A stretch of 64,000 nucleotides of DNA, taken from Candidatus Accumulibacter cognatus. Lineage in GTDB: Bacteria > Pseudomonadota > Gammaproteobacteria > Burkholderiales > Rhodocyclaceae. Below, one piece after another: positions 1-11,278 of this stretch (the first letter of the stretch is position 1; every line of letters begins with the position of its first letter). The position numbers and the translations under genes were made by a program. The notes below the pieces were generated by a model. That model was given only the letters and a program-made list of their open reading frames with translations, was not told the DNA's origin and searched no databases. The DNA lies in the NCBI GenBank assembly GCA_013414765.1, contig CP058708.1:3281553-3345552 (forward strand), read 5' to 3'.

Positions 1-1
1 A

Positions 2-1375
2 ACTCCGGAAGAGAAGCTGCTGCGTGCGATTTTTGGCGAGAAGGCATCTGACGTGAAAGACACCTCGCTGCGCGTTCAGTCGGGTATCTCCGGGACGGTC
101 ATCGACGTGCAGGTGTTTACCCGTGAGGGGATTGAGCGCGACAAGCGGGCACAGTCGATCATCGACGATCAATTGCGAAGCTACAAGCTTGACCTTGCCG
201 ATCAACTGCGCATTGTCGAACGCGATGCCTTTGCACGTGCCGCACGAATGATCGTCGGCAAGCCGGCGAATGGCGGACCAAAAAGGCTGGCCAAGGGCAC
301 GTTGGTCACCCAGGAATACCTCGACAGCCTCGATCCGCATCACTGGTTTGATATCCGGATGGCCGATGAGGAAGTCGCGCAGCAACTCGAATCGCTGCGT
401 GAGGGGCTCGAACAGACCCGCAAGGAATTCGACATCGCATTTGAGGAAAAGCGCAAGAAGCTCACCCAGGGTGACGAGTTGCCGCCAGGTGTTCAGAAGA
501 TGGTCAAGGTGTACGTGGCCGTCAAGCGCCGACTGCAGGCTGGCGACAAAATGGCCGGACGGCATGGCAACAAGGGGGTGGTCTCGCGCATCGTACCGGT
601 TGAAGACATGCCTTACATGGCCGATGGTCATCCCGTCGACATCGTTCTGAACCCGCTCGGGGTGCCTTCGCGGATGAACGTGGGCCAGATTCTCGAAGTC
701 CACCTCGGGCTTGCAGCCAAGGGTCTGGGCCATAGAATTGGTGACATGCTGCGCCGTCAGTCGACAGCCGGAGAGATGCGGGCTTTTCTCGACAAAATCT
801 ACAACAGCACCGGCAAACCTGAGGACCTCGATCAACTGACTGATCACGAGATTCTTGAAATGGCAGGTAACCTTGAAGCTGGCGTGCCTTTTGCGACACC
901 GGTTTTCGATGGTGCAAAGGAGTCCGAAATCAAGTCCGTCCTGGCACTGGCAGGCATGCCGCAGTCGGCCCAGATGACACTGTACGACGGGCGTACCGGC
1001 GAGCAGTTCGAGCGCCAGGTAACCGTAGGTTATATGCACGTCCTGAAGCTGCATCATCTGGTCGATGACAAGATGCACGCGCGTTCGACCGGACCGTACT
1101 CGCTGGTGACCCAGCAGCCACTCGGTGGCAAGGCTCAATTCGGTGGGCAACGCTTCGGTGAGATGGAGGTATGGGCGCTTGAGGCCTACGGTGCGTCCTA
1201 CGTGCTGCAGGAAATGCTCACCGTCAAGTCCGACGACGTCAATGGCCGGACCAAGGTATACGAGAACATTGTTAAGGGTGACCACAAGATCGATGCCGGC
1301 ATGCCGGAATCGTTCAACGTTCTGGTCAAGGAAATCCGTTCACTGGCGATCGATATTGATCTTGAACGCTTCTAA
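2..1375 (+). CDS. rpoB: RNA polymerase beta subunit, C-terminal part (cut by window edge)
   Basis: This is the last third of the beta subunit of DNA-dependent RNA polymerase. The frame is open from base 2 and reads [20 protein letters not shown] at once, a stretch well inside the Escherichia coli protein, so the gene begins upstream of the window. About 457 residues remain. The active-site lysine region [17 protein letters not shown], the [16 protein letters not shown] segment and the C-terminal clamp sequence [20 protein letters not shown] are all present and undamaged. The stop is TAA at 1373-1375. rpoC follows after 84 bases, the usual rpoBC operon arrangement. Confidence 0.98.
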   Translation, partial: TPEEKLLRAIFGEKASDVKDTSLRVQSGISGTVIDVQVFTREGIERDKRAQSIIDDQLRSYKLDLADQLRIVERDAFARAARMIVGKPANGGPKRLAKGTLVTQEYLDSLDPHHWFDIRMADEEVAQQLESLREGLEQTRKEFDIAFEEKRKKLTQGDELPPGVQKMVKVYVAVKRRLQAGDKMAGRHGNKGVVSRIVPVEDMPYMADGHPVDIVLNPLGVPSRMNVGQILEVHLGLAAKGLGHRIGDMLRRQSTAGEMRAFLDKIYNSTGKPEDLDQLTDHEILEMAGNLEAGVPFATPVFDGAKESEIKSVLALAGMPQSAQMTLYDGRTGEQFERQVTVGYMHVLKLHHLVDDKMHARSTGPYSLVTQQPLGGKAQFGGQRFGEMEVWALEAYGASYVLQEMLTVKSDDVNGRTKVYENIVKGDHKIDAGMPESFNVLVKEIRSLAIDIDLERF

Positions 1376-1459
1376 TGGCTGTGCGGCGAGCGAGTAAGGT
1401 CTATTCTCCCGCCGCAAGGCCTTTTACCCCTGACAGCGCACTCCTCACAGGAGCAAAAG

Positions 1460-4400
1460 ATGAAAGCATTGCTGGATTTGTTTAGGCAGGTGACGCAGGA
1501 AGAGCAGTTCGATGCGATCACCATCGGTCTGGCTTCGCCGGACAAGATTCGCTCATGGTCTTACGGCGAAGTCAAGAAGCCGGAGACGATCAACTACCGT
1601 ACCTTCAAGCCGGAGCGTGATGGGCTGTTCTGTGCCAAGATTTTTGGTCCTATCAAGGACTACGAGTGTCTTTGCGGCAAGTACAAGCGGCTCAAGCATC
1701 GGGGCGTCATCTGTGAGAAATGCGGCGTTGAAGTGACGCTGGCCAAGGTGCGACGCGAGCGAATGGCACATATCGAGCTGGCCAGTCCGGTCGCCCACAT
1801 CTGGTTCTTGAAGAGTCTACCGAGCCGTCTCGGCATGGTGCTCGACATGACGCTGCGTGACATCGAACGGGTACTGTACTTTGAAGCGTTTGTGGTCTTC
1901 GAGCCGGGCATGACGCCTTTGGCGCGCGGCCAGTTGCTGACCGAGGACGACCATACGGCCAAGGTTGAGGAGTACGGAGACGACTTCGAAGCCAAAATGG
2001 GTGCTGAAGGCATTCGCGAGTTGTTACGTTCAATCGATCTGGCGCGTGAAGTCGAAATGCTGCGTAGCGAACTGGAGACCACCACCTCGGAAACCAAGAG
2101 CAAGAAGTTCTCCAAGCGGCTGAAGATACTTGAGGGCTTTCAGAAATCGGGCATCAAGCCGGAGTGGATGGTCCTCGAAGTGCTGCCAGTACTGCCACCG
2201 GATCTCCGCCCACTGGTGCCGCTTGACGGTGGGCGCTTTGCGACATCGGATCTCAACGATCTCTACCGTCGCGTCATCAACCGCAACAATCGCCTGAAGC
2301 GACTGCTTGAACTGAAGGCGCCTGAAATCATCGTACGCAATGAAAAACGCATGCTTCAGGAAGCGGTCGACTCCCTGCTTGACAACGGGCGTCGCGGCAA
2401 GGCAATGACCGGTGCAAACAAGCGCCCGCTGAAGTCGTTGGCCGACATGATCAAGGGCAAGGGGGGGCGTTTCCGCCAGAACCTGCTTGGCAAGCGCGTT
2501 GACTACTCGGGTCGTTCGGTAATCGTCGTCGGACCACAGCTCAAGCTGCACCAGTGTGGTTTGCCGAAACTGATGGCGCTTGAATTATTCAAGCCTTTCA
2601 TTTTTAACCGTCTCGAAGTGATGGGTCTGGCGACCACCATCAAGCAGGCGAAGAAAATGGTCGAGACCCAGGAGGCGGTGGTCTGGGATATTCTCGAGGA
2701 GGTGATTCGCGAGCATCCGATCATGCTCAACCGCGCGCCGACGCTACACCGCCTAGGCATTCAGGCTTTCGAGCCGACGCTGATCGAGGGCAAGGCGATC
2801 CAGTTGCATCCACTGGTGTGTGCGGCCTTCAATGCCGACTTCGACGGCGACCAAATGGCGGTGCACGTGCCCTTGTCGCTGGAAGCGCAGATGGAAGCAC
2901 GGACCCTGATGCTGGCGAGCAACAATGTACTGTCGCCGGCAAATGGTGAGCCGATCATCGTGCCATCGCAGGATATTGTTCTTGGTCTCTACTACGCCAC
3001 ACGCGAGCGGATCAACGCCAAGGGGGAGGGGATGATGTTCCCGGACCTGGCAGAGGTGACACGCGCCATGCAGGCCGGTGAGCTTGACCTGCACGCACGT
3101 ATTTCGGTTCGTATCACCGAGTACGAGCGCGACGGCGAGAACGGCTGGCAGGAGAAGATCACGCGTTACCAGACAACTGCGGGGCGTGCGCTGCTTTCCG
3201 AGATTCTGCCGAAAGGTCTTCCCTTCAGCTTGATCGACAAGAGTCTCAAGAAAAAGGAAATCTCCAAACTGATCAATGCCGCCTTCCGCCGCTGCGGCTT
3301 AAAGGAAACCGTGGTCTTTGCCGACAAACTGATGCAGAACGGCTATCGGCTGGCGACCCGCGCTGGTATTTCGATCTGTTCCGACGATATGCTGGTGCCG
3401 GCACAGAAACGCGAGATCATCGCTGCTGCTGAGGCGGAAGTGAAGGAAATCGAGAACCAGTACACCAACGGTCTGGTCACCAATGGTGAGCGCTACAACA
3501 AGGTTGTCGATATCTGGGGCCGTACTGGTGACCAGGTTGCCAAGGTGATGATGGATCAGCTTGGTCACGTCGAGGTGAAGAATCGCCGTGGGGAGATGGA
3601 AAAACAGGAGTCGTTCAACTCCATTTTCATGATGGCCGATTCTGGCGCCCGCGGTTCGGCAGCGCAGATTCGCCAGTTGGCGGGCATGCGCGGCCTGATG
3701 GCAAAACCGGACGGATCGATCATTGAAACGCCAATCACCACCAATTTCCGTGAGGGTCTGAACGTTCTTCAGTACTTCATCTCGACGCATGGTGCGCGCA
3801 AGGGCCTCGCGGACACGGCTTTGAAAACCGCCAACTCAGGCTACCTGACGCGGCGACTGGTCGACGTGACCCAGGATTTGGTGGTGATCGAGGACGACTG
3901 TGGAACCAGTAACGGGGTGACGATGAAGGCGTTGATCGAAGGTGGAGAGGTCATCGAGGCCTTGCGCGAGCGTATCCTCGGTCGGGTCACGGCTTCCGAA
4001 GTCGTGCATCCGGACACGCAGGAGACGGTCATCGAGCCAGGGACGCTGATCGGTGAGGATCATTGTGACCTGATTGATCAGTTAGGTATCGACGAAGTCA
4101 AGGCACGTACTCCGCTGACCTGCGAAACCCGTTACGGATTGTGTGCCAAGTGTTATGGCCGCGACCTCGGTCGTGGTACGCCGGTCAATGTCGGTGAGGC
4201 GGTCGGCGTCATCGCTGCACAATCGATCGGCGAGCCGGGGACGCAGTTGACCATGCGGACCTTTCACGTCGGGGGGGCTGCGTCACGTGCTGCCGTGGCA
4301 AGCCAGGTCGAGACGCGAAGTGCTGGTGTGGTACGCTTCACCGCGAGCATGCGCTATGTCACCAGCGCCAAAGGCGAGAAGATTGTCATTACCCGTTCTG

Positions 4401-5671
4401 GCGAGATACTGATCACTGACGATAACGGGCGGGAACGTGAAAAGCACAAGGTGCCCTACGGTTCGACACTGCAGGTCGCTGACGGTCAATCCGTCAAGGC
4501 CGGTGCCCGGCTGGCCAGCTGGGATCCGCACACGCGCCCGATCATTGCTGAGTACTCGGGTCTCGTAAAATTCGAGAATGTCGAGGAAGGGGTCACCGTT
4601 GCCAAACAGATCGATGAGGTCACTGGGCTTTCAACATTGGTGGTCATCGACCCGAAGCGCGGCGGCAAGGCGCCCAGCAAGGGTCTGCGCCCGCAGGTCA
4701 GGTTGTTCGAGCCCGATGGCCAGGAAGTCAAGATGCACGGCAGCGATCATCCGGTCACCATCACTTTTCAGGTCGGGGCGATCATCAATGTTCTCGATGG
4801 GCAACCGATTTCAGTGGGTGACGTGCTCGCTCGCTTGCCGCAGGAATCAGCCAAGACGCGTGACATTACCGGAGGCCTGCCACGGGTTGCTGAACTTTTC
4901 GAAGCGCGAACCCCCAAGGACGCAGGAATGCTCGCAGAATATACCGGCACGATGTCCTTCGGCAAGGATACCAAGGGCAAGCAGCGGCTGGTGATTACCG
5001 ACCTTGATGGGGTCACCCACGAATACCTGATTCTCAAGGACAAGCATGTCCTGGTACATGATGGGCAAGTGGTAAACAAGGGTGAGTCAATCGTCGATGG
5101 GGCGCCGGATCCACATGATATTCTGCGACTCCTGGGGGTCGAGGCGCTGGCCATCTATATCACCGATGAGGTGCAGGACGTTTATCGCCTCCAGGGTGTC
5201 AAGATCAACGACAAACATATCGAAGTTATTGTTCGCCAGATGTTGCGCCGGGTCAATGTGCTGGACCCGGGCGATACCAAGTTCATCAAGGGGGAGCAGG
5301 TAGAGCGTGCGCATCTGCTGGACGAAAATGACCGGATGATCGCCGACGGCAAGCTGCCCGCAACCTATGAGCATGTTCTCCTGGGTATTACCAAAGCCTC
5401 CTTGTCCACCGATTCGTTCATCTCGGCGGCGTCCTTCCAGGAAACGACGCGGGTGCTGACCGAAGCGGCGATCATGGGCAAGCGGGATGAATTGCGCGGA
5501 CTCAAGGAGAATGTCATTGTTGGCCGTCTTATTCCGGCGGGTACGGGCCTTGCCTATCACAGCACGCGCAGAAAGAATGCTGCTGGCGAGGATATCGTTG
5601 GCGGGGGGGGGCTACAGACCGACGATGAGGCCTTGCGTAGTGAAGAGACCCAGAATGCACCGGTTGCTTGA
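1460..5671 (+). CDS. rpoC: RNA polymerase beta' subunit
   Basis: This is the catalytic largest subunit of RNA polymerase. The 1403 residues compare with 1407 in E. coli. The first zinc site is C70, C72, C85 and C88. The catalytic magnesium loop [12 protein letters not shown] starts at residue 458, giving D460, D462 and D464 as in E. coli. The second zinc site is C814, C888, C895 and C898. The ATG at 1460 follows an AGGAG Shine-Dalgarno. The gene is intact, and its last codons overlap a promoter that probably serves rpsL. Confidence 0.99.
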   Translation: MKALLDLFRQVTQEEQFDAITIGLASPDKIRSWSYGEVKKPETINYRTFKPERDGLFCAKIFGPIKDYECLCGKYKRLKHRGVICEKCGVEVTLAKVRRERMAHIELASPVAHIWFLKSLPSRLGMVLDMTLRDIERVLYFEAFVVFEPGMTPLARGQLLTEDDHTAKVEEYGDDFEAKMGAEGIRELLRSIDLAREVEMLRSELETTTSETKSKKFSKRLKILEGFQKSGIKPEWMVLEVLPVLPPDLRPLVPLDGGRFATSDLNDLYRRVINRNNRLKRLLELKAPEIIVRNEKRMLQEAVDSLLDNGRRGKAMTGANKRPLKSLADMIKGKGGRFRQNLLGKRVDYSGRSVIVVGPQLKLHQCGLPKLMALELFKPFIFNRLEVMGLATTIKQAKKMVETQEAVVWDILEEVIREHPIMLNRAPTLHRLGIQAFEPTLIEGKAIQLHPLVCAAFNADFDGDQMAVHVPLSLEAQMEARTLMLASNNVLSPANGEPIIVPSQDIVLGLYYATRERINAKGEGMMFPDLAEVTRAMQAGELDLHARISVRITEYERDGENGWQEKITRYQTTAGRALLSEILPKGLPFSLIDKSLKKKEISKLINAAFRRCGLKETVVFADKLMQNGYRLATRAGISICSDDMLVPAQKREIIAAAEAEVKEIENQYTNGLVTNGERYNKVVDIWGRTGDQVAKVMMDQLGHVEVKNRRGEMEKQESFNSIFMMADSGARGSAAQIRQLAGMRGLMAKPDGSIIETPITTNFREGLNVLQYFISTHGARKGLADTALKTANSGYLTRRLVDVTQDLVVIEDDCGTSNGVTMKALIEGGEVIEALRERILGRVTASEVVHPDTQETVIEPGTLIGEDHCDLIDQLGIDEVKARTPLTCETRYGLCAKCYGRDLGRGTPVNVGEAVGVIAAQSIGEPGTQLTMRTFHVGGAASRAAVASQVETRSAGVVRFTASMRYVTSAKGEKIVITRSGEILITDDNGREREKHKVPYGSTLQVADGQSVKAGARLASWDPHTRPIIAEYSGLVKFENVEEGVTVAKQIDEVTGLSTLVVIDPKRGGKAPSKGLRPQVRLFEPDGQEVKMHGSDHPVTITFQVGAIINVLDGQPISVGDVLARLPQESAKTRDITGGLPRVAELFEARTPKDAGMLAEYTGTMSFGKDTKGKQRLVITDLDGVTHEYLILKDKHVLVHDGQVVNKGESIVDGAPDPHDILRLLGVEALAIYITDEVQDVYRLQGVKINDKHIEVIVRQMLRRVNVLDPGDTKFIKGEQVERAHLLDENDRMIADGKLPATYEHVLLGITKASLSTDSFISAASFQETTRVLTEAAIMGKRDELRGLKENVIVGRLIPAGTGLAYHSTRRKNAAGEDIVGGGGLQTDDEALRSEETQNAPVA

Positions 5672-5696
5672 CTTGAAATGTAATAGACCATAGAAT
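5668..5696 (+). promoter_or_regulatory. Sigma70-type promoter for the str operon
   Basis: TTGACT (5668-5673) and TAGAAT (5691-5696) are separated by 17 bases, a near-consensus sigma70 promoter. The -35 box overlaps the rpoC stop codon. Transcription would start near 5703, about 130 bases before rpsL. The prediction is by eye. Confidence 0.7.
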
Positions 5697-5750
5697 CGCC
5701 GGTCTTTGTCGTCGATGCCTGCGGCGCTTCGGCCGATCATAATTATTGCC

Positions 5751-5780
5751 AGGGCGGCCTTTGGTCCGCCTTGGTTTTTT
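5751..5780 (+). terminator. Intrinsic terminator or attenuator between rpoC and rpsL
   Basis: AGGGCGG (5751-5757) pairs with CCGCCTT (5766-5772) around an eight-base loop, with one G-T pair, and is followed by GG and six T. It could end rpoBC transcripts. Because it lies downstream of the 5668-5696 promoter it would also sit in the rpsL leader and could act as an attenuator. Confidence 0.65.
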
Positions 5781-5835
5781 GCAGAAGCCATGTGCCTGTC
5801 ACGTCGCTTGCTGAACTGAACATAGGGGTAGAAAC

Positions 5836-6213
5836 ATGCCGACCATTAACCAACTGGTGCGCAAGCCTCGCGAGGCGATACGCAGCAAGAGCAAAGTCCC
5901 GGCGCTGAGCAATTGCCCTCAGAAGCGGGGCGTGTGCACCCGTGTCTATACCACCACGCCGAAGAAGCCAAACTCTGCGCTGCGGAAAGTCTGCAAGGTG
6001 CGATTAACGAATGGCTTTGAGGTCATTTCGTACATTGGCGGTGAAGGCCACAATCTTCAGGAGCACTCTGTGGTTTTGATCCGGGGTGGTCGCGTCAAGG
6101 ACTTGCCGGGTGTCCGTTACCACACCATTCGTGGCTCGCTTGACACACAAGGCGTCAAGAAGCGCAAGCAGGGTCGTTCCAAGTATGGTACCAAGCGTCC
6201 GAAAGCTGCTTGA
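5836..6213 (+). CDS. rpsL: 30S ribosomal protein S12
   Basis: S12 lies at the decoding centre of the small subunit. The protein has 125 residues, close to the family length. The [11 protein letters not shown] segment with K43 and the [10 protein letters not shown] segment with K88 and D89 are the wild-type forms, so the sequence carries none of the classic streptomycin-resistance changes at these lysines. The ATG follows a weak TAGGGGTAG ribosome-binding site. It is the first gene of the str operon (rpsL-rpsG-fusA-tuf). Confidence 0.98.
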   Translation: MPTINQLVRKPREAIRSKSKVPALSNCPQKRGVCTRVYTTTPKKPNSALRKVCKVRLTNGFEVISYIGGEGHNLQEHSVVLIRGGRVKDLPGVRYHTIRGSLDTQGVKKRKQGRSKYGTKRPKAA

Positions 6214-6308
6214 GTTCCGTCCGAGTAAGGGCTGCTCCTGATGGGTGGCCGGGAGGGCCGGGCTGATGCCCTGACTCTTCGACTGAATTGTGACTATGAG
6301 AGGTTGCT

Positions 6309-6779
6309 ATGCCCCGTCGTCGTGAAGTGCCGAAGCGCGATATTCTACCGGACCCAAAGTTCGGGAATGTTGAAGTGTCAAAGTTCGTGAATACGATTAT
6401 GAAGAGCGGCAAGAAGTCTGTTGCCGAGCGGATCGTCTATGGTGCCTTTGACCAGATTGTCAGCAAGACCGGCAAAGATCCGCTGGAAGTGTTCGGTTTG
6501 GCTTTGGGGAATATCAAACCCTTGGTCGAAGTGAAAAGCCGTCGTGTTGGTGGCGCCAATTACCAGGTGCCGGTCGAGGTCAGACCGAGTCGCCGTATGG
6601 CGCTAGCCATGCGCTGGCTGCGCGAGTCTGCGCGCAAACGTTCTGAAAAGTCGATGGGTCAGCGCTTGGCAGCGGAAATGCTGGAGGCGTCGGAAAGTCG
6701 CGGCGGTGCGGTCAAGAGGCGTGACGAAGTGCACCGTATGGCCGAAGCCAACAAAGCATTCGCTCACTTCCGGTTCTAG
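6309..6779 (+). CDS. rpsG: 30S ribosomal protein S7
   Basis: S7 starts assembly of the 30S head by binding the 3' domain of 16S rRNA. The 156 residues begin [19 protein letters not shown], the standard N-terminus, and contain the conserved [14 protein letters not shown] loop. The ATG follows a GAGAGGTTG ribosome-binding site. It lies 95 bases after rpsL and 65 bases before fusA in the str operon. Nothing unusual is seen; it has the shorter common length and not the extended E. coli K-12 form. Confidence 0.98.
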   Translation: MPRRREVPKRDILPDPKFGNVEVSKFVNTIMKSGKKSVAERIVYGAFDQIVSKTGKDPLEVFGLALGNIKPLVEVKSRRVGGANYQVPVEVRPSRRMALAMRWLRESARKRSEKSMGQRLAAEMLEASESRGGAVKRRDEVHRMAEANKAFAHFRF

Positions 6780-6844
6780 CTCTAAGATGAGCCACCGGCG
6801 CCAATGGTGCTGGAGATCGTTCTTTATTAGTGAAGGTTTATACT

Positions 6845-8938
6845 GTGGCACGCAAAACCCCCATTGAGCGTTACCGGAACATCGGCATCAGCGCTCACAT
6901 CGACGCCGGTAAGACGACGGCGACCGAGCGTATCTTGTTCTATACGGGTATCAACCACAAGATTGGTGAAGTGCATGATGGCGCCGCAACCATGGACTGG
7001 ATGGCACAAGAGCAGGAGCGTGGCATCACCATTACTTCGGCGGCCACGACCTGCTTCTGGAAAGGGATGCAGCTTGATCGCCCGGAGCACCGGATCAATA
7101 TCATCGATACGCCCGGTCACGTTGACTTCACGATCGAGGTCGAGCGCTCGATGCGGGTTCTCGATGGCGCGTGCATGATTTATTGCGCAGTCGGTGGTGT
7201 GCAACCACAGTCAGAGACTGTTTGGCGGCAGGCAACAAAATACAAAGTGCCTCGCTTGGCCTTCATCAACAAGATGGATCGCCAGGGTGCGGACTTTCTC
7301 AAGGTTGTTGATCAAATGCGGACCCGTCTCAAGGCCAATCCGGTCCCGATCGTCATCCCGATCGGCAAGGAGGACTACTTCGAGGGCGTCGTCGATCTGA
7401 TCAAGATGAAGGCGATCTATTGGGATGAAGCCTCTCTGGGGATGAAGTTCGACTATCGCGAGATCCCTGCTGCATTGCAGGCCGAGGCCGATGAGTGGCG
7501 TAGCAAGATGGTCGAAGCCGCCGCCGAGTCCTCCGAGGAGTTGATGGATAGGTATCTCGACGCGGGGGATTTGACCGAAGCCGAGATCATCAAGGGTCTG
7601 CGTGAGCGTACGATTGCCTGCGAAATTCAGCCGGCACTTTGCGGCACTGCTTTCAAGAACAAGGGTGTGCAGCGCATGCTTGATGCGGTGATTGACCTCT
7701 TGCCGTCACCGGTCGACATCCCCCCGGTGACCGGCGAAGATGATAATGGGGAGCCGGATACCCGTGAGGCTTCGGATGCCGCCAAGTTTTCCGCGCTTGC
7801 CTTCAAACTGATGACCGACCCCTACGTTGGCCAGTTGACCTTTATCCGGGTCTATTCGGGTGTCCTGAAGTCCGGTGACACTATCTACAACCCGATCAAG
7901 GCTCGTCGCGAGCGCATCGGGCGGGTTTTGCAGATGCATGCCAACAATAGGGAAGAACTCAAGGAAGTTCTTGCCGGTGACATCGCTGCCTGCGTAGGCC
8001 TCAAGGATGTCACTACCGGCGAAACGCTCTGCGATCCCTCGGCGGTCATCACCCTTGAGCGCATGGTTTTCCCGGAGCCTGTGATTCACGTGGCTGTCGA
8101 ACCGAAGACAAAACAGGATCAGGAAAAGATGGGCATCGCTCTCGGCCGCTTGGCGCAGGAGGATCCTTCTTTCCGTGTGCGTACCGATGAAGAGTCCGGG
8201 CAGACCATCATCTCGGGAATGGGTGAATTGCATCTCGAGATTATCGTTGACCGCCTAAAGCGCGAGTTCGGTGTAGACGCCAATGTCGGTGCACCACAGG
8301 TTGCTTATCGCGAGTGCATCAAGAAGTCGGTCGAGCAGGAAGGAAAGTTCGTCAAACAGTCGGGTGGGCGCGGTCAGTATGGCCATGTCTGGTTGAAAAT
8401 AGAGCCTAACGAGCCAGGCAAGGGCTACGAATTCGTCGACGCGATCAAGGGTGGTACGGTGCCTCGCGAGTACATTCCCGCAGTCGACAAGGGTCTGCAG
8501 GATGCTGTCACCAGTGGCGTGCTCGCTGGGTTCCCGGTGGTCGACATCAGGTTTACCCTATTCGAAGGTTCCTACCACGATGTCGACTCCAACGAAAATG
8601 CCTTCCGTCAGGCTGCAGCCATTGCCTTCAAGGAAGGTATGCGACGGGCGTCGCCGACCTTGCTGGAGCCGATGATGGCGGTCGATGTCGAGACGCCGGA
8701 GGATTACATGGGCAACGTAATGGGCGACCTATCGAGTCGGCGTGGCATGATTCAGGGGATGGAGGATCTGCCGGGCAACATCAAGGCGATCAAGGCAGAG
8801 GTGCCGCTGGCCGAGATGTTCGGTTACTCGACTACTCTTCGCTCGCTGAGTCAGGGTCGCGCGACCTACTCAATGGAATTCAAGCACTATGCTGAGGCGC
8901 CAAAGAATGTCGCCGAAGCGGTCATCAACAAGAAATGA
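6845..8938 (+). CDS. fusA: Elongation factor G
   Basis: EF-G is the translational GTPase that drives translocation and, with RRF, ribosome recycling. I place the start at the GTG at 6845, giving [20 protein letters not shown] and 697 residues. This matches the family N-terminus and has GAAGG eight bases upstream; an in-frame GTG at 6830 would add five atypical residues. The G1 loop AHIDAGKTT is at residues 17-25, followed by the switch-[13 protein letters not shown]3 DTPGHVDF and G4 NKMD. Domains II-V run to the C-terminus without interruption. Confidence 0.97.
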   Translation: MARKTPIERYRNIGISAHIDAGKTTATERILFYTGINHKIGEVHDGAATMDWMAQEQERGITITSAATTCFWKGMQLDRPEHRINIIDTPGHVDFTIEVERSMRVLDGACMIYCAVGGVQPQSETVWRQATKYKVPRLAFINKMDRQGADFLKVVDQMRTRLKANPVPIVIPIGKEDYFEGVVDLIKMKAIYWDEASLGMKFDYREIPAALQAEADEWRSKMVEAAAESSEELMDRYLDAGDLTEAEIIKGLRERTIACEIQPALCGTAFKNKGVQRMLDAVIDLLPSPVDIPPVTGEDDNGEPDTREASDAAKFSALAFKLMTDPYVGQLTFIRVYSGVLKSGDTIYNPIKARRERIGRVLQMHANNREELKEVLAGDIAACVGLKDVTTGETLCDPSAVITLERMVFPEPVIHVAVEPKTKQDQEKMGIALGRLAQEDPSFRVRTDEESGQTIISGMGELHLEIIVDRLKREFGVDANVGAPQVAYRECIKKSVEQEGKFVKQSGGRGQYGHVWLKIEPNEPGKGYEFVDAIKGGTVPREYIPAVDKGLQDAVTSGVLAGFPVVDIRFTLFEGSYHDVDSNENAFRQAAAIAFKEGMRRASPTLLEPMMAVDVETPEDYMGNVMGDLSSRRGMIQGMEDLPGNIKAIKAEVPLAEMFGYSTTLRSLSQGRATYSMEFKHYAEAPKNVAEAVINKK

Positions 8939-8956
8939 CGGATTGAGGATAAGGTA

Positions 8957-10147
8957 ATGGCCAAGGGAAAATTTGAGCGTACGAAGCCGCACGTCAACGT
9001 CGGCACGATTGGGCACGTCGATCACGGGAAGACGACGCTGACGGCGGCGATCACGACGATTCTGGCGAAGAAATTTGGCGGAGTGGCCAAGGCCTACGAC
9101 CAGATCGACGCGGCGCCCGAGGAAAAGGCGCGTGGGATCACGATCAACACTGCGCATGTCGAGTACGAGACGTCCAAGCGCCATTATGCGCATGTGGATT
9201 GCCCGGGGCACGCCGACTACATCAAGAACATGATTACGGGTGCGGCACAGATGGACGGCGCGATTCTGGTGGTTTCGGCGGCGGATGGCCCGATGCCGCA
9301 GACGCGCGAGCACATTCTACTGGCGCGGCAGGTGGGGGTGCCGTACGTGGTCGTTTACCTGAACAAGTGCGACATGGTTGACGACGCCGAGTTGCTTGAA
9401 TTGGTCGACATGGAAGTGCGCGAGCTGCTGTCCAAGTACGATTTTCCGGGTGACGACACGCCGATCGTCCAGGGTTCAGCCCTGAAGGCGCTGGAAGGCG
9501 ATACGGGGCCGCTGGGCGAGCAGTCGGTGATGGCGCTGGCGGATGCGCTGGATGCCTATATTCCGACGCCGCAGCGAGCGATCGACAAGCCATTTCTGCT
9601 GCCGATCGAAGATGTGTTCTCGATCTCCGGGCGGGGCACGGTGGTGACGGGTCGTGTTGAGCGGGGGGTCATCAAGGTGGGTGAAGAGGTCGAGATTGTC
9701 GGCATTCGGCCGACCGTCAAGACGATCTGCACTGGCGTTGAAATGTTCCGCAAATTGCTCGACCAGGGTCAGGCCGGCGACAACGTGGGCGTGCTGCTGC
9801 GAGGCACCAAACGCGACGACGTCGAGCGCGGGCAGGTTTTGGCGAAGCCCGGTTCGATCAAGCCGCACACGCATTTCACCGGAGAGGTGTACTGCCTGTC
9901 GAAGGAAGAAGGGGGTCGCCATACGCCGTTCTTCAACAACTATCGCCCGCAGTTTTACTTCCGCACAACCGATGTGACGGGTGCGATCGCCATGCCGGAG
10001 GGGGTCGAGATGGTCATGCCGGGTGACAATGTGCAGATGACGGTCAAGTTGATTGCACCGATCGCCATGGAAGAAGGTCTGCGCTTCGCGATCCGCGAAG
10101 GCGGTCGTACCGTCGGCGCCGGAGTGGTCGCGAAAATCATCGAGTAG
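8957..10147 (+). CDS. tuf: Elongation factor Tu
   Basis: EF-Tu delivers aminoacyl-tRNA to the ribosomal A site. The 396 residues carry G1 GHVDHGKT (about 18-25), G3 DCPGHADY with the catalytic histidine, and G4 NKCD. The beta-barrel domains II and III are complete. Many betaproteobacteria have a second tuf elsewhere; only this copy is in the window. The first half is rich in GCG, ACG and CTG codons compared with fusA and rpsJ on either side, which may reflect strong codon selection or conversion with a second copy. Confidence 0.98.
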   Translation: MAKGKFERTKPHVNVGTIGHVDHGKTTLTAAITTILAKKFGGVAKAYDQIDAAPEEKARGITINTAHVEYETSKRHYAHVDCPGHADYIKNMITGAAQMDGAILVVSAADGPMPQTREHILLARQVGVPYVVVYLNKCDMVDDAELLELVDMEVRELLSKYDFPGDDTPIVQGSALKALEGDTGPLGEQSVMALADALDAYIPTPQRAIDKPFLLPIEDVFSISGRGTVVTGRVERGVIKVGEEVEIVGIRPTVKTICTGVEMFRKLLDQGQAGDNVGVLLRGTKRDDVERGQVLAKPGSIKPHTHFTGEVYCLSKEEGGRHTPFFNNYRPQFYFRTTDVTGAIAMPEGVEMVMPGDNVQMTVKLIAPIAMEEGLRFAIREGGRTVGAGVVAKIIE

Positions 10148-10163
10148 TCGGGCACACACTTCT

Positions 10164-10188
10164 GGTGGAGCTTCTCTGCGGCTCCACC
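10164..10188 (+). promoter_or_regulatory. Perfect 8-bp hairpin between tuf and rpsJ
   Basis: GGTGGAGC (10164-10171) and GCTCCACC (10181-10188) form a perfect stem with a nine-base loop. No T run follows, so it is not a canonical terminator. It may stabilise the tuf message 3' end or regulate rpsJ, which starts 21 bases later. Confidence 0.5.
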
Positions 10189-10208
10189 GATCGCTCTTTG
10201 GAAAAAAA

Positions 10209-10520
10209 ATGCACAGCCAAAAAATCCGTATTCGCCTTAAAGCCTTTGACTATCGCCTGATCGATCAGTCCGCACAGGAAATTGTTGAAACGGCCAAGCG
10301 TACCGGCGCCGTTGTCCGCGGTCCGGTGCCGTTACCGACCCGCACCGAGCGTTTTGATATTCTTCGTTCGCCGCATGTAGACAAGACCTCGCGCGACCAG
10401 TTTGAGATCCGCACTCACCTGCGCTTGATGGATATCATCGATCCCACCGACAAGACTGTCGATGCCTTGATGAAACTCGATCTTCCCGCCGGCGTTGACG
10501 TCGAAATTAAGTTGCAGTAA
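10209..10520 (+). CDS. rpsJ: 30S ribosomal protein S10
   Basis: S10 is a 30S head protein and also the NusE partner of NusB in antitermination. I chose the ATG at 10209, giving 103 residues that begin [19 protein letters not shown], the normal family length and start. Longer in-frame extension would run into tuf. The ribosome-binding site is poor (TTTGGA followed by an A run). The NusB-facing sequences are conserved. It sits between the str genes and the S10 operon, with a further promoter between it and rplC. Confidence 0.97.
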   Translation: MHSQKIRIRLKAFDYRLIDQSAQEIVETAKRTGAVVRGPVPLPTRTERFDILRSPHVDKTSRDQFEIRTHLRLMDIIDPTDKTVDALMKLDLPAGVDVEIKLQ

Positions 10521-10541
10521 GCACCTGCGAGCGGCTATAAT
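10512..10541 (+). promoter_or_regulatory. Sigma70-type promoter upstream of rplC
   Basis: TTGCAG (10512-10517) and a perfect TATAAT (10536-10541) are 18 bases apart. The -35 box overlaps the end of rpsJ. Transcription would begin near 10548, about 85 bases before rplC. Confidence 0.65.
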
Positions 10542-10555
10542 CGCCGCCTTTCGTC

Positions 10556-10589
10556 GGACAGTAGCGTAGTGAATACTGCCCGTTTTTTT
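10556..10589 (+). terminator. Terminator-like hairpin in the rplC leader
   Basis: GGACAGTA (10556-10563) pairs with TACTGCCC (10574-10581) with one mismatch, then G and seven T (10583-10589). It lies only about eight bases past the predicted start of the 10512-10541 promoter and 45 bases before rplC. A second small hairpin (CCGGC/GCCGG, 10600-10617) stands just before the rplC ribosome-binding site. An attenuator role is plausible. Confidence 0.6.
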
Positions 10590-10633
10590 GCAGTGCTCGC
10601 CGGCCAATCGTAGCCGGTCAGAGGAGAATAAAC

Positions 10634-11278
10634 ATGAGTCTAGGCCTTGTTGGTCGCAAGGTCGGCATGACGCGCATTTTTACCGAGGATGGAGTGAGTG
10701 TTCCGGTAACCGTGCTCGATGTGTCGAACAATCGCGTCGCCCAGATCAAAACGCCGGAGAAAGACGGCTATTCGGTCGTACAGGTGGCTTTCGGCAAGCG
10801 ACGCGCCTCGCGCGTGAATAAGCCCCTCGCAGGGCATCTTGCCAAGGCGGGTGTCGAAGCCGGCCACGTCTTGAAGGAGTTTCCAGTATCTTCTGCCGAC
10901 CTCGCTGCATTGCAGCCTGGCGACCAGATCAGCGTAAGCATCTTCGCGGTCGGTCAAAAGGTTGATGTCACAGGCCAGACCATCGGCAAGGGCTTCTCGG
11001 GAGGAATCAAACGGCATCAATTCAAATCCCAGGGGGCTGCTCACGGTAACTCGGTCTCGCATCAGGCCCTCGGTTCAACCGGAATGGCGCAGGATCCGGG
11101 TCGTGTTTTTCCTGGCAAGAAAATGCCGGGTCATCTGGGTACTGTCAAACGTACTCAGCAGAACCTTGAGGTCGTTCGTGTTGATGCTGAACGCCAGTTG
11201 CTGTTGCTCAAGGGTGCGGTCCCCGGTTCCAAAGGGTCGGACGTGATCGTGCGTCCTGCAGTCAAGGCGGGGGCATAA
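10634..11278 (+). CDS. rplC: 50S ribosomal protein L3
   Basis: L3 is one of the earliest 50S assembly proteins and reaches the peptidyl transferase centre by a long loop. The 214 residues start [16 protein letters not shown], the family signature, with GAGGAG nine bases upstream. The central loop [20 protein letters not shown] and GKKMPGHLG are typical. The TAA stop is directly followed by the rplD ATG, indicating translational coupling. Confidence 0.98.
   Translation: MSLGLVGRKVGMTRIFTEDGVSVPVTVLDVSNNRVAQIKTPEKDGYSVVQVAFGKRRASRVNKPLAGHLAKAGVEAGHVLKEFPVSSADLAALQPGDQISVSIFAVGQKVDVTGQTIGKGFSGGIKRHQFKSQGAAHGNSVSHQALGSTGMAQDPGRVFPGKKMPGHLGTVKRTQQNLEVVRVDAERQLLLLKGAVPGSKGSDVIVRPAVKAGA

Noticed and set aside
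1553-5560. Many open frames antisense to rpoC
   Set aside because: They are shadows of a highly conserved gene in GC-rich DNA and show no protein motif.
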